A stretch of 64,000 nucleotides of DNA from Aldrovandia affinis. Taxonomy: Eukaryota; Chordata; Actinopteri; Notacanthiformes; Halosauridae. Each line of letters begins with the position of its first letter. The stretch's first letter is position 1. A program made the position numbers and the translations under genes. The DNA lies in the NCBI GenBank assembly GCA_029706075.1, contig JAINUG010000134.1:62001-126000 (forward strand). Direction: 5' to 3'. Under the pieces are notes generated by a model. The model was not told the DNA's origin. It ran no database searches and worked only from the letters and a program-made list of their open reading frames with translations. Below, piece by piece: positions 47,310 to 58,469 of this stretch.

Positions 47310-50300
47310 GTAGGAGAAATCTCGTTCTCTCTCGTTCTCTCTCGTTCTCTCTCGTTCTCTCTCGTTCTCTCTCGTTCTCTCTCGTTCTCTCTGTTTCTGT
47401 CTCGTGCCCACTTGTTGCGTAATTGGGTTTGTTTTTTAATGAAAGCCGGTAATGGTGTCATCTGTTTCATCTGTTTTGTGTGTTTTTTGCTTTTTGCGTA
47501 CTGCGAGCCCTCGTAGAAGTGCTCCACGGAGGCCTGTCTGTCGGTGAAGGGGTCTCCATAGAGCTCTTATGGCCATGCCTTGGCTGCATTTGAATTGCCA
47601 TGCGTTTAACGGATGGTAGCGATTTCAAGTTTTATTACCAAGTGGGGAGTTGGGGGCAGGCACAGCCTTTACAGAACAGTTTTGGCCCACGATCTTCCAC
47701 TAACTGTCATCGTTTGCAGTTCAGACCAAATCCATGCTGAAAGTCTGGGAGCTAATCTTAATGTTAACATGCTTCACCCCCCCCCCCCTCCCTCATTAAA
47801 AAAATGCATTCAAGTATTGCCTTAAATCTACAGCCTTCATTTCTCTTCCTCAATTTCCCTGTATAATAAAAAAAATATATATATACTACTACTACTGTGT
47901 CCCTGTGACCACTTAAAAGACCGATCTCATTTAATAAGATAAATTAATCTCAATGTCCTTTCTAGATGGATTGAAAGGACTGTGGATTGTGGTGTATTAT
48001 AAGGATATTTCAGGGTCCATGGTGAAACTAAAGTGGCTGTGTTTATAGCAGGGGCGGTGCTAGGTACTGAAGACATTCGGGGCTTAGTCCACGGACAGAC
48101 ACAAGGCATACACGAGGCGGGACTGTGGTGTCCAGTGGTTTATCGCGGTACTTCGTTCCATTACATTATGCTTCTGATTAGTCATAAGAAAAACTAGGGA
48201 GGAAAAAAGTCACATCGCGTGGTTATATATATATTTAAAATATATATTTTAAAAGATCTGGGGCTTTTCTAAAAACATTCGGGGCTTAAGCCCATTAAGC
48301 CACCCCCTCGCGCTGCCCCTGGTTTATAGTCTAGTGGTAGTTTATAGAGCACATAAGTGAGTTTAGAAGATGTATAAGGCTGTATGAGTTCACATACACA
48401 TATCCTGTTCTGACTGTTACATATTGCATACCTGTGGTGGGTGGCTGCGGTAGCACTGGTGCGTTTGTCTCATACCGCTTCACTGTGAGGTCTGAACGTT
48501 TATTTTTACCATGTGGTATTGATCTCACTTGATGGTGCTTTCTAGCCAGAAATTCCTGTATGTATGATGTGCATGTTGATGATCATTATGTGGGCTTGGA
48601 TTCAGTCAGCATTGTACTGTGGAATTGTTCATGTTTCTTCTCACAAAAGTAGTTTTGCAAATTACGGTAATGCAAAAGTCAACTGGCCAAACTGTTTGCA
48701 AATCAAAAAGTGTCCTTTGCATTTATTTTGTAAATGTAATGTTCAGGACGAATGTTGATTGAATCCAGGCCATGGTTGTAACCTTCACTGGGAAAAGCCG
48801 TTGATGCGCACATCACATTTAGCCGAAGTACCAAGCTGAAAAATGGCATGTGTAATAATTAAAGGACACTGCACTCTTAATGCTTCACACCTGTACTGGT
48901 AAAATTCAAAACCGAGACATATCGTACAGGACCTGACAAAGATTCTGTAGGACTGACGCATAAATTTCACCAATAATGGTGTGGGACATGAATTACCAAC
49001 CATCACCATGGACCCTTGTAACCCACTAATGTAGATGCTGCACACTTATTGTCCAAATGAAACGGTGGCCATTTTACATGTTCTCCTGTCCTACAGGTTA
49101 TGGCATGGTCATGCCCCCCTTCCCATCCAGCCCGTACATGGAGGCGCCGGGCTACATAGTCCCCCACGCCCAGCTGCACCTGGCAGACTACAGGCGCATG
49201 GTGAACCCCCACTTCCCCCAGACCATGGCCTACCACACGCGGAGGTTCCGCTACCAGCAGAGCGCCGCCCCCCGCGAGACCGCCAACTCTGAGGTGCAGA
49301 CGGAAGCCCCGCCCGTGTCCCGATGCGAGTCCCGCGACGCCGCCTCCCCCGCCGGGAGCGCTCACCTGGTGGGACCCGACTCGGGCAGGGGGAGCAGCTG
49401 CGCCGACGCCTCATCGCCGCCCCAGAGCCACGGATCCCGCACACAAGCTGGGACCCCCCCCGATCACCCGGATCCTGAGGCCATGCCGACGACCGCTCCC
49501 ACCATGCCCGCCGGCTACGTCTACCAGAAAGAGGAGGTGCGGATTGAGTGCAGCGGCTCTCCAGTGGGGCTGAAGATTGTCCGCTCACATGAGACCAGCG
49601 CCCAGTCAGTGCCTGGCGCCCCCTCTGGAGACCTGGTGCAGTGTGACGTGTGGTCGATCAGCTCCGCCGAGGGGGTCATCCCGCTCTACCGCTCCTCCGT
49701 TCACGAGGGCGAAGTCACAGGGGACCGGTCCTGCCCTGGTGCGGAGGAGCAGTGCGTGCCCTCCTACCCAGACATCCTCCTGGTGGGTGGGCCGCCCACG
49801 TCCCACAGAGAGGAGCTTCCCGCACTCCACAGCTGCGATGCTCCAGCCGAGCTGCTGCCGTCGGAAACCATGGGAAAAGTCATAACGCCAGGGTGCGGGC
49901 AAGGGCCGTGGGGAGAAGCGGAGATGGACCGCCATCATGGACAACGATGACGAAGGGCATGCAGCCAACTCTGTGAAGAACGTCCACTTCAAGATCCTCC
50001 GGCTGCCCTTCGAGATGCAGTACCTGGAGGACCTGCGGAAGCTGGAGGAGTCTGTGTGGTCAGTGGAGTCGCTGGTGCCGTACGTCCCCTCCGCTGAGTG
50101 GATGGTTCAGCACCGCTTTGTGGAGCCCGAGGCGGCAGCCGAGAGTTCGGTTGTCGAGGTTCCCATGGAAACCAGCACCAGCCAATCGGAAGCCCTCCCC
50201 TCCCTGGAGACCAGCCGGGAAGTGGCGGTCGTGCAGAACAGGAGCCAGCAGGAGTCCCTGTCCTCCTTGGACTCCCTGCCACCCTACCTGCCCTCCACAA

Positions 50301-52757
50301 GCTGGCTGGCCGACTTCGGCAATGTGTACTACTACAGCAAGTTGCCCCTGAACGTTCAGGAGCAGGTCACCATTGTTGGGGCTCCCGCAGACCAACTCGC
50401 TGTTTGGAAAACACCTGGCAAAGAGCAGAGGGGTCAGCGCCCCACGACTGCTGCAGCCCCCCACAGGCGGAAGGAGGAGAAGCGCAGGCGTTGCCGGAAG
50501 ACTGAGGGAAGGGGCGACTTGGACCGTGACGGTGCCCCCGCCCCGCCCGACGAGGCGCGGCGGAACTGCGGCCGCTGTTTGACGAAACGAAACGTTTCCG
50601 CCGGCCCGGACCTGACGACGGCTGCGACGGTCAAGAGGCACAGGGCCACTCACCCATCCGCAGCCAGCGATCCGCCCAAAACGCTGACCTGCTCGGCATG
50701 CGAGTGCGGCTCGGTGAAGCCCGCCACCAGGAAAAGGCCTGTCCCGGGTGTCCCAGGCCACCGGGTCGAAGGCGAGGAGATGGAGGATGAAGCTGTTGAG
50801 AACAGAGCGCACCCCACCGTGACCAAACAGCAGCAGCAGGGCGGTGAGCCCGGGATGGCTGTTGACGCACGCAAGCCGGCATCCTCTAAGAGGCACTCGG
50901 AGATGTGCTCCGTGGCACTGTGCTCCAAGCTCCGGGAGCAGAATTGCTCCTGCGAGAACCCCCAGCGAGGTCCCGCCCGAGAAGGCCAGAGGCGGGGCCT
51001 CCTCGCCGACACCACAAAGGAGGGAAACGAGATTGCTGCCCCGTCGATCCCTGCAGCAGACAAATGGAAGACTGCGGAGCAGAAGAGCCATCAGACTGGT
51101 GTGTTCATTTTCACGTGTTCCCATTTCGGTATTACACATACCACTGCTTGTTACTCTGCACCTGAAATCATGTGTTTTAGATGTCACTGTGTTTTACTTT
51201 GAAATTCACTGTTTTGTACTGTGCTTTCTGCGTGTACTTGTGGGTCTGTGGTAAAGCCAAAGTGAAATTTCCCTGTTATGTTGACAGTGAAGTTTTTCTG
51301 GTTGTTGCTATGAGCAAAACTAGGTGTCTGCAGAAAACCCTTGAAATAAAATTGCTTTGAATACATGACATTCTGATTACGTTAGAAATGTACAATCCCT
51401 AGTATTTTCAGGTACTAATTTCATGTAAACTTTGATAGGCAGTGTGTCTGTTAGCCGGCACTGGGTTCATATGCACAATATAAATTGCTCTTGAAATGAC
51501 CTAACTGCTAACTAGCACTCATTTTTCTCTGACAAAGCACATCAGTGCAGTTTTTAGTACAAGTACAATTAACCGGAAGCTTGAATGAGAATGCGGCTTC
51601 TCCTATATTCCTCCTAGTGCACACTAACCGCATTAAACCTTTCCACTGTAATGCGCATATTCTTTTGTTAATTGGACATCTAATCAACTGCAGTGTGTTC
51701 TCTGGAGTGAAGGCTATTGGCCCCTGTTCCGTGCGGAAGGTGATAAACCATAAACCTCACTTCCCTTTCTTAGAGAAGTTATGGAGAGCCACCGTGGCCA
51801 TTTCTGACAGAGAGAGCTCTGAGAATGGAGAGAGGCCAAGAAACGTAAATAAGCCAAAGAAAATGTCTACTCAGACACAAGGTGAGACGGGGATCCTTTC
51901 TTTAACACCTGTTCTTTGGTTGCTGTTAATTTATTTTGAGACTGGGAAACATTCTCATGCATGCTTTTTATTATACTTTTGTTTTTCTCACATTTGTTTT
52001 TAATCATATTATATGCTGTCTTGTTGTTGGTTATTCTTTTTAACTACTTTAATTCTCCAGAGAGGCAGCAATTTAAGATGTCAAACAAGGCTGTTACACC
52101 GAGGTCCCAGAATACAGATTTCGGTGAACCGATTGAAGGATACTATAAGAGGTCAAATTGGACCAAAGGTTGGTTGGTGTTTGGTTTTTGTACCATCTCC
52201 TCTGATTTGTTAAGTAAAATAAAGCACTCCGAATTTCAAATTTTCAAAGATTATACTGGGTTTCAATTTCTGCCAACATTTCTATCACGTTTAATTGACA
52301 AGGTACAATTGCTCTTATTACTATATGAAAATCACAATACTTGCAGAACTTTTTTGTGCAAATTAGAAATGGAGAAATTGGACAGTTGCCGAAGCAACGT
52401 TGTAAGTAACATTGGGCATGGTAATGTAGAAATTGTGATTATCACGACTTTTTTCCTCCTGAAATGTGGTCAGCAGCCAGATTGAATAAAATATAATATA
52501 ATGGCTACCACAGATTTATGCTGCCGGCTTTTCCTCCAGTGTCCAACAGTCACAACTACTACTCCGAGAATTGTAATTAAGTCAATGTAATGTGGTAATG
52601 TGTCAAATGATTGATTTGATTATTTCTTCCAGCATGTCACCATGCAGTGACCTGCAATGCAATGCAGTTTTATTTGTATTCAAATGTATATATTTTTAAT
52701 TATATGGGTGTTTTCATTTCCTTCTCAGGAACCCACAGAAGAGACACCAGATACTAA
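47010..52757 (+). CDS. bucl: Second bucky ball-like protein (bucL, tandem copy 2)
   Basis: Diverged paralogue of the adjacent buc. Exons found: 47008-47309 (ATG at 47010), 49097-51098, 51774-51881, 52061-52168, 52729-52757; introns phase 1, exon 4 the same length as in buc (108 nt). Diagnostic matches: YFFVQPSQPFYPYQWPVPMP, YMEAPGYIVPHAQLHLADYR, MVNPHFPQTMAYHTRRFR, ETANSEVQTEAP, FKILRLPFEMQYLEDL and NVYYYSKLP. It starts MATTQHAFGAGPHGQYNSFP. Because exon 2 begins two bases before this ATG in phase, a tiny upstream coding exon as in buc is possible but was not found. The frame breaks twice: between 47110 and 47170 and near 49890-49950. Net length is about 848 residues. The C terminus, NWTKGTHRRDTRY, lacks the RG repeats of buc. 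Role in germ plasm is inferred from family only. Confidence 0.88.
47168..47215 (+). repeat. (CCCCAA)8 coding hexanucleotide repeat
   Basis: Eight exact CCCCAA units; the other strand is (TTGGGG)8, able to form G-quadruplexes. It is inside bucL exon 2. Confidence 0.95.
47317..47392. repeat. 10-bp tandem repeat (TCTCGTTCTC)n at bucL intron 2 donor
   Basis: About seven exact units of a 10-mer, starting 8 nt after the exon 2 donor. It is pyrimidine-rich on the sense strand. Confidence 0.92.
48049..48321. mobile_element. Non-autonomous hAT element with perfect 8-bp target duplication
   Basis: Left end CAGGGGCGGTGCTAG, right end complement CAGGGGCAGCGCGAG. GTTTATAG at 48041-48048 is repeated exactly at 48322-48329. 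It is 273 bp long with no coding capacity, and lies in bucL intron 2. An internal AT palindrome (ATATATATTTAAAATATATA) lies near 48227. Confidence 0.9.
49097..51098 (+). CDS. bucl: bucL exon 3 (main exon)
   Basis: GC-rich 2002-nt exon. It opens GYGMVMPPFPSSPYMEAPGY and runs in one frame to a TGA at 49948-49950, then continues in the next frame as DNDDEGHAANSVKNVHFKIL. The ILRLP motif shared with buc proves the second frame. It holds two copies of a motif (SVESLVPYVPSAEW at 50060-50101 and SLDSLPPYLPSTSW at 50264-50305), a basic stretch (RRKEEKRRRCRKTEGRG), Cys pairs (NCGRC; CSACEC) and ends AEQKSHQT before donor gtgtgt. Confidence 0.88.
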
Positions 52758-52851
52758 TTTTCACAGAAGCACCATCAACCAATGAAACGGAAGCACTTTT
52801 TCCCATCGACACTATTTATGAACTGCACAAAGCACCTTTTTAAAAACACTG

Positions 52852-52857
52852 AATAAA
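52852..52857 (+). terminator. bucl: bucL polyadenylation signal AATAAA
   Basis: AATAAA about 95 nt after the TAA at 52755-52757, giving a very short 3' UTR. Confidence 0.6.
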
Positions 52858-53363
52858 CACATTTTTGAACAAAGAAATGGCCCTGTGTTTCTGCCAAATT
52901 ATCTCATTTTGTGGGGCATCAGTTTGAAAAGATTTCAGACCTTTAGAAGGTTCCTTTTTGGAGGCTGTTCCAAACAAAATCCTTTCCTGTCCCTCAGAGA
53001 GAGTGAGCGAGCAGATGGGCTTTGTAAATCCGTATTGGCTTCTGCTGTGCAGGCTTTGCGTCTGAAGTCTAATTAATGTCCCAGTTGGCTCTTGAAGGCT
53101 GAGATGTGGTTGTAACTGAGGGCCATGGACAACAAAAGGACCTTCCTTGGCCCAAGTCCCCTCCCCACTCAACTCCTGTTGAGAGTTGCTAATCTGGCCT
53201 CTTGATACCCAGCAGGGTAAAGAAGATACTGGAATAACAACTAGAAAGTTAATTCAAGCTCTAAAGGTAAATTATCAAGCAGAATATACCACCCAAACAT
53301 AGTGGCCTTCCCCCCTCCCCCATAGTGATTCAAGCTAGGCATTTTTTGCAGGGCTGGGTGTAG

Positions 53364-53396
53364 TGCAGTTTCCCTGCTGCAACACTAGAGGGCAGC
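53364..53396 (+). promoter_or_regulatory. CTCF-like motif downstream of the buc cluster
   Basis: TGCAGT (53364-53369) is followed at the usual spacing by ACACTAGAGGGCAGC (53382-53396), matching the upstream and core modules of the vertebrate CTCF consensus. Its position 500 nt after bucL would fit a domain border. Binding is not shown. Confidence 0.45.
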
Positions 53397-53409
53397 CTCT
53401 CAACACTGA

Positions 53410-54330
53410 ATGCTGGAAATTAAGGTTTTGCAACAAAATCCTGCACTACGGCCCATGAGGGCAGGGACACGTTGTGCAGTTGGAAATGCTGTACAATGCT
53501 TGTGCATTAAACATTCAAGTTTTCATGTCGGTGTCAGGCAAACATCCATGTACGTCCAGAAAACGAACATTTTGGTGCCTTCACATTTGGTTTTGAACCA
53601 CGGTTAGCTAGCTGTTGAGTAGTTGACATTGAACATTCTGATCTAGCTATACATATTGCAATGTGTTTTTTAAAATGAATAAAAAATTGACATTTATTTT
53701 GTGTTTGCATGGTAACTTGTTTGACATCAAGCCAGGTGTAGTGTAAATACAGGCCACCCTGGTATCATGGGCTTCTGATACAACTACATTGTATTTCAAA
53801 TATTTGCCTTCTCAGAAGTTTGTTCCTTAAACACTCCTCAGAAGGGTACATTCAGGTGAGGCAGCTATCCAACATTTAATCACAGTGCTTAAGGTCACCA
53901 GCATTATTCCAATGCAAACAGTGGTGGTTAAGTCCGTGTGTTTCAAAACCAAGCGCTGTGTAGCATTTCTTTATAGTAAGTTGAGAGATCGGTTGGATGG
54001 CTCCTTTTTGGTCTTTATTTTGACCTTCTGTGCTTCCTTTTGCAGATAACTTGTGTGGACTTGTCAGTTCTGTATTATCAAAATATACAAATCAAACATG
54101 GTTTTGCTATAATTCCAGTTCCAATATTTCTAAACAACCAAACATGTTTTCCTATTATCCTAACCCTCTAATTCCTCAGGTTTCATGATCTTTGTGCTTC
54201 TGTTTTGAAAGTGAAGTAAAACTTAAAGGGAAGTGAACAGCATTCATTCTAACGTCATGGGAAATGTGAATTGTATTATGCTTGCCAGAGAGAACGGGCT
54301 ATAACGTACGGACTTTGGATTGTTCATGTG
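53410..54330. other. Non-coding AT-rich stretch
   Basis: No exon, RNA gene or transposon recognised between the CTCF-like motif and the first (GT)n tract. Confidence 0.5.
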
Positions 54331-54534
54331 CATGTGTGCGCACGTGTTTCTGTTTGTGTGTGTGAGTGTGTGTGTGTGTGTGAAATAGATGTGAAAATGC
54401 GATCTGCACAAGCATTTCCTCTTCGTTTCCTCGAAGACCTCGGTTTCCTTCTACACTTGGGGGCCCCAGCAGATTTCCTTACGCTGTAGCACATGGCTCT
54501 CAAAGGAGGAACTACTTTTGTTTTGTTCTCAATC

Positions 54535-54725
54535 CTTAAACCCCCCCCCCCCCCCTTTTTTTTTTACTTTACATTTTTTCCCCCGTTTTTCCTCCCAATT
54601 TGGTAGCCAATTATACCCTCTATTTCTTTCGATTTGCCCTCCCCCACAAACTTGCTGCCTGTCACTACGGGGCAAGTTAAATCCCCAAGGCCAGTGATGA
54701 TCCGCCTCCTCCGAGACGGAACTCG
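54535..54725 (-). mobile_element. tRNA-type SINE tail and body, reverse copy
   Basis: CCAATTTGGTAGCCAATTAT followed by ACCCTCTATTT is the reverse complement of the tail of the SINE at 14467-14846 (AATTGGCTACTAAATTGGGA). The A-rich end appears as the T/C-rich block at 54538-54590. The tRNA-like head is degraded or missing. Confidence 0.65.
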
Positions 54726-54805
54726 CCCAACTACTTTCTAGAGACACCCTTTGCACTTCTCGCCAAGCTCGTGCTTGCCCACCCTACCCTCTCCCCTTGA
54801 GAACG

Positions 54806-55035
54806 TGCATGTGTGCGCTTGTCTGTGTGTGAGAATGTGTGTATGTGTCTGCGTGTGTGTGTGTACGCATGCATGTATGATAATGTGTGTGTGTGTGTAC
54901 CTGTGTGTGAGAGTGAGAATGTGTGTATGTGCGTGCGTGCAAGTGTGTGAGAGTGAGAATGTGTGTGTGTGGCTGTGCGTGTGTGCGCGTGTGTGCGCGC
55001 GCGTGCGTGTGAGTGAGAATGCGTGTGTTTGCAGG
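54806..55035. repeat. Long imperfect (GT)n tract
   Basis: About 230 nt of TGTGTG interspersed with GAGAATG and GCGC blocks. It opens spurious reading frames on both strands. Further (GT)n tracts lie at 54340-54385 and 56370-56530. Confidence 0.9.
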
Positions 55036-55529
55036 CATGTGGAGCCGATGTCTGTAGCCGAGTTTACACCTGATCCGTTATGCATGGTGCGGAGGCCGCG
55101 CGGACAAAGTGAAGCAATTGCGGCCGAAATTACACTGCGCGATGGTCGAAATCGAGGTCCTCGTTTTGAAACGATGCATAAAGGCACCGTGGAGGCCACG
55201 TCCGATACACAAACCATGATTGGTTGACTAGCAAGCTGGGAGAGGTGTTTCCGGTAGTTTATAATTGCTTACTGTTGTGCATTGCTTGGTTGTCAACAGT
55301 GCAACGCCGCTTGTTTGAGCTGTTTTTGTGTTTGAGCTGTTGTGCTTTGTATCGCTCCGTCTCTCCCCGTGCTCTTTTGTGCTGCTCCCTAGGTTTGCCT
55401 CTTTGCTATCCCCAACAATGTCTGATATAGACGAGTTGTTGCAAATCCCACGCTATCTATGTTATTTAAGATGCTACCAAATGAAATCTTCAGGTTATGA
55501 TAGTGGATGCTTTGCACAACGAAGGGGTG

Positions 55530-55900
55530 ATTAGAGGAGAAGAAAAAAACATTCTAGTGAATCTGGGGCAAAAATAAAGGAGCAACCAGTCACTTTCGGG
55601 AAGGCGTGGGGAAATGGGACTTTTAACCTGTACAGGAGGCCCAGCATACATTTAAATGTATTAGTAAGACACTCAATATGAAATTTAAAATTCAGATGCA
55701 TGTCCAGCCATATTCCCAAATATTTGTATCTGTCTGCAAACTCTATAGACAGGCCTTTCAAGGCTCTGGATGGGGGCTTTTTACACCCAGAGGAAAAAGG
55801 AATGGCCGTTTTATTATTTGAAATTAATAGTAGTTATAAATCAATTGGGGCATGCTGCAAAGAATTAAAATCTGTCTACAGGTTCATAAAAGCAGTCTCT
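55530..55900 (-). mobile_element. LINE reverse-transcriptase remnant
   Basis: The minus strand reads LKGLSIEFADRYKYLGIWLD and then MHLNFKFHIECLTNTFKCML and GLLYRLKVPFP, the region after the catalytic core in fish LINE ORF2 proteins (YKYLGIWLD, FHI, LYR). Preceding SNNKTAIPF fits the N-x-x-K-T motif. It is a short broken fragment. Confidence 0.7.
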
Positions 55901-56129
55901 TGCAGTATTTAAAATGTAAAGTTGACATGGGAGGAGACCTGCCAACCTGTATGAATTCTGCATGCCGGGCATGTATTTTGAGGTCAAAGTATTCGGGTAA
56001 CACTTTAAACTATGCAAAAATGAGCCTTCAGTTACAACGTGCATCACTAAGGTGTGTCTTGACGCATTTAAATACAGCGCCAAATAAACCCCCCTTGAGC
56101 AATCTGCAGCTCTCACCACCCCCTTGAAA

Positions 56130-57970
56130 CAGATTCTTACACTTCCAAACAATAACAGTAAGTATTTATGATTTTTTTGTATTATGTCAGATGCCATTGT
56201 TTGATCTCACTCAATGTTGGATGCTTATGGACCTGCAGGTTAAGGGGGGAGCGGACTTCCTGTCTACACAATAGCCCCAGTTAACGGCTGAAAAGAACCC
56301 CTTGGAGAACTGGTCACCCTTGAGTACTAGAGGTATGCCACCAGTCCAGGTTGAGGCTGTGGCAGAGTCGTGTGCGTGTGAGTGTTGTGTGTTGTGTGTG
56401 TGTGTGTGTGCGAGTGTTGTGTGCGTATCTGTGTGTGAGGGTAGAGTGTATCGGTGTGTGTGTGTGTGTGTGTAGTGTGTGTGTGAGGGTTGAGTGTTGA
56501 TTTGTGTGTGTGTGTGTGTGCGTGTGTATGTTTGAATGTATTGTGTTTCTATAAGGGGGTGGGGAGATTTCTAATCCGAGGGGGTTTCGACAGCAGCCAT
56601 TTCACAAACCGCCGTCACTGCGTCTCCATAATGCACTTCTTCGGCACTAATTTTCCTCCCGCTCCGCGCCGCTCCACTCTCGCGCTGTCACAGCACACAG
56701 CGCTCCTCCTCTGATAGCCTTCCCTTCCTGGCACCTCACTTCAGATGGCACTTCATGGGTCGTGAAGGACTTGATGGAGGGCTTAGCAGGAGGGATTGTC
56801 TCTGTCCTCCAGACGCCCAATTAGTTGGGATGCAGTTCCCTGCTGTGCACAAGAGTAGGGGAGAGAGATGTTGCTCCAGTGGGCCCAGTGTGTGGTAAGG
56901 AGGTTTAGTGATCTGGGGAGTGCTTCCATTCTTAAAATACTCAAAAATATATACTGCAATACTGTGGGAAATGTCACCGTGGCTGACACTGTGAATGTCA
57001 AAGCTTCAATTACCGAAAAAATAAAATGCAATAAATAATTATAAAATCTATTTTGTGCTTTTCTTTTGGCTGAGAGATGGGGACTATAGGGACAGTGGAT
57101 GATGTTGTGAATGCCAATTCAGTAGCAAGAAAATGAATAATTGATATCTTGTATATACAGTATATGCTTCTATTTTATTTAGGTATATTTAGGTATATTT
57201 GCAGAGAATGTGTTGAGATTGTAGGGAATTTAGCCCAGAACCATCCACTGTTCTCTTGCTAAAATAGCATCCCCATTCCCTTTACTTCCATTTCTAGGCT
57301 GTCTCTCTGACTTCATAACTTCAAGAACCCAGCTAGCTAGTAGTCTCACCACAGTCACTTTGTCTCTAGTGTCTGAAAAGGAATGTTTCTTTAGCAAGTT
57401 TTAATTAAGGTTTTGACCAATGAGTGAGTTGGCTTGAATCGCCACCACCAATTGGAGCCCCACCTACATAGCATCCTGATTCGTCAGAGGAAGTAAACCC
57501 TCTGCAGGAAGGAAATCTCATATCAGAGTATCCACCTGGTCAGGCTTATAGCTCACCTTTTCAGCATAATTTACTCTGTGTGGAGAGAACCAACTGGTGA
57601 CATCATAAGATGATGGACAGAATGATGGTGATCCATTGCTAGTTACTTACTGGGAATCCCGACATTTCAGGGCTAAACACAAGCTCAGTGATCATCCGTG
57701 ACTATTTGAAACAGCAACACTGAAGACAAACCTCGTTCTTCAAAGGGGAAAAGGGCATGCAATCACGTTAGATACTGCACTTAATCCTGAACTGAAGAAA
57801 AACGGTAAAAAAGGAACGAGAAAAAAAGCCTTCCTTTGTGTCACACTTTCAGACACATAGCTAAAGCTATAGCTGCTGTTTATATATCACCTTGCCATCA
57901 GCAGAATGAACCACATTCACCTGTAGCGTATACATTATACAATATAAATTATACAAGTATAGCATACAGT
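56130..57970. other. Non-coding stretch with a GC-balanced island at 56560-56780
   Basis: A (GT)n tract ends near 56530. The next 220 nt are less repetitive and richer in CpG (CCGCCGTCACTGCGTCTCCA, CCGCTCCGCGCCGCTCC), so may be a regulatory element. There is no splice-bounded frame of known family. Confidence 0.35.
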
Positions 57971-57975
57971 ACATA

Positions 57976-58350
57976 TAGGTAACTGCCAAAATAAAGGCAA
58001 CACGAGTAAATGAGGGTTACTGACGGCTCTGGCATGGTGTGGGGTGCATTTTCCTGGCATGGTTAAGGCCCACTCAACCCCTTACAGGGCAAGGTAAATG
58101 CCAATGAATACAAAGTCATTCTGAGTGATCACCTTCATCTTATGATAAAGTATTTCTATCCTGATGGGAGTAGTCTCTTCCAGGATGACAATGCCCCATT
58201 CACAGGGCATGAGTGGTCACTGAAAGGTTTGATGAACATGAAAACGATATAAACCATATGCCATGGCCGTCTCAGTCACCACATCTCAACCCAACTGAAC
58301 ACTGATGGGAGGTTCTGGAGTGGTGCCAGAGACCGCCATGTCATTGCCAA
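57976..58350 (+). mobile_element. Tc1/mariner DNA transposon fragment, copy C
   Basis: Starts AGGTAACTGCCAAAATAAAG, the same terminus as copies A and B. The body matches copy A (GGGTGCATTTTCCTGGCATG; TATTTCTATCCTGATGGGAG; CCATGGCCGTCTCAGTCACC). The right terminus is missing, so it is truncated. Confidence 0.83.
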
Positions 58351-58469
58351 TGTTCACATTACAATGATTTGTAATCATACCTTTTTTAAATATATAATGC
58401 TATCAGAATTGATCTGTATAGTTATATGTTTGTTGTTTTGTCACCTCTCGACACTGTCACTGCAACACT

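Noticed and set aside
54751-55227. 158- and 159-residue open frames on both strands
   Set aside because: They are translations of the (GT)n tract (Cys-Val and His-Thr runs) and not genes.
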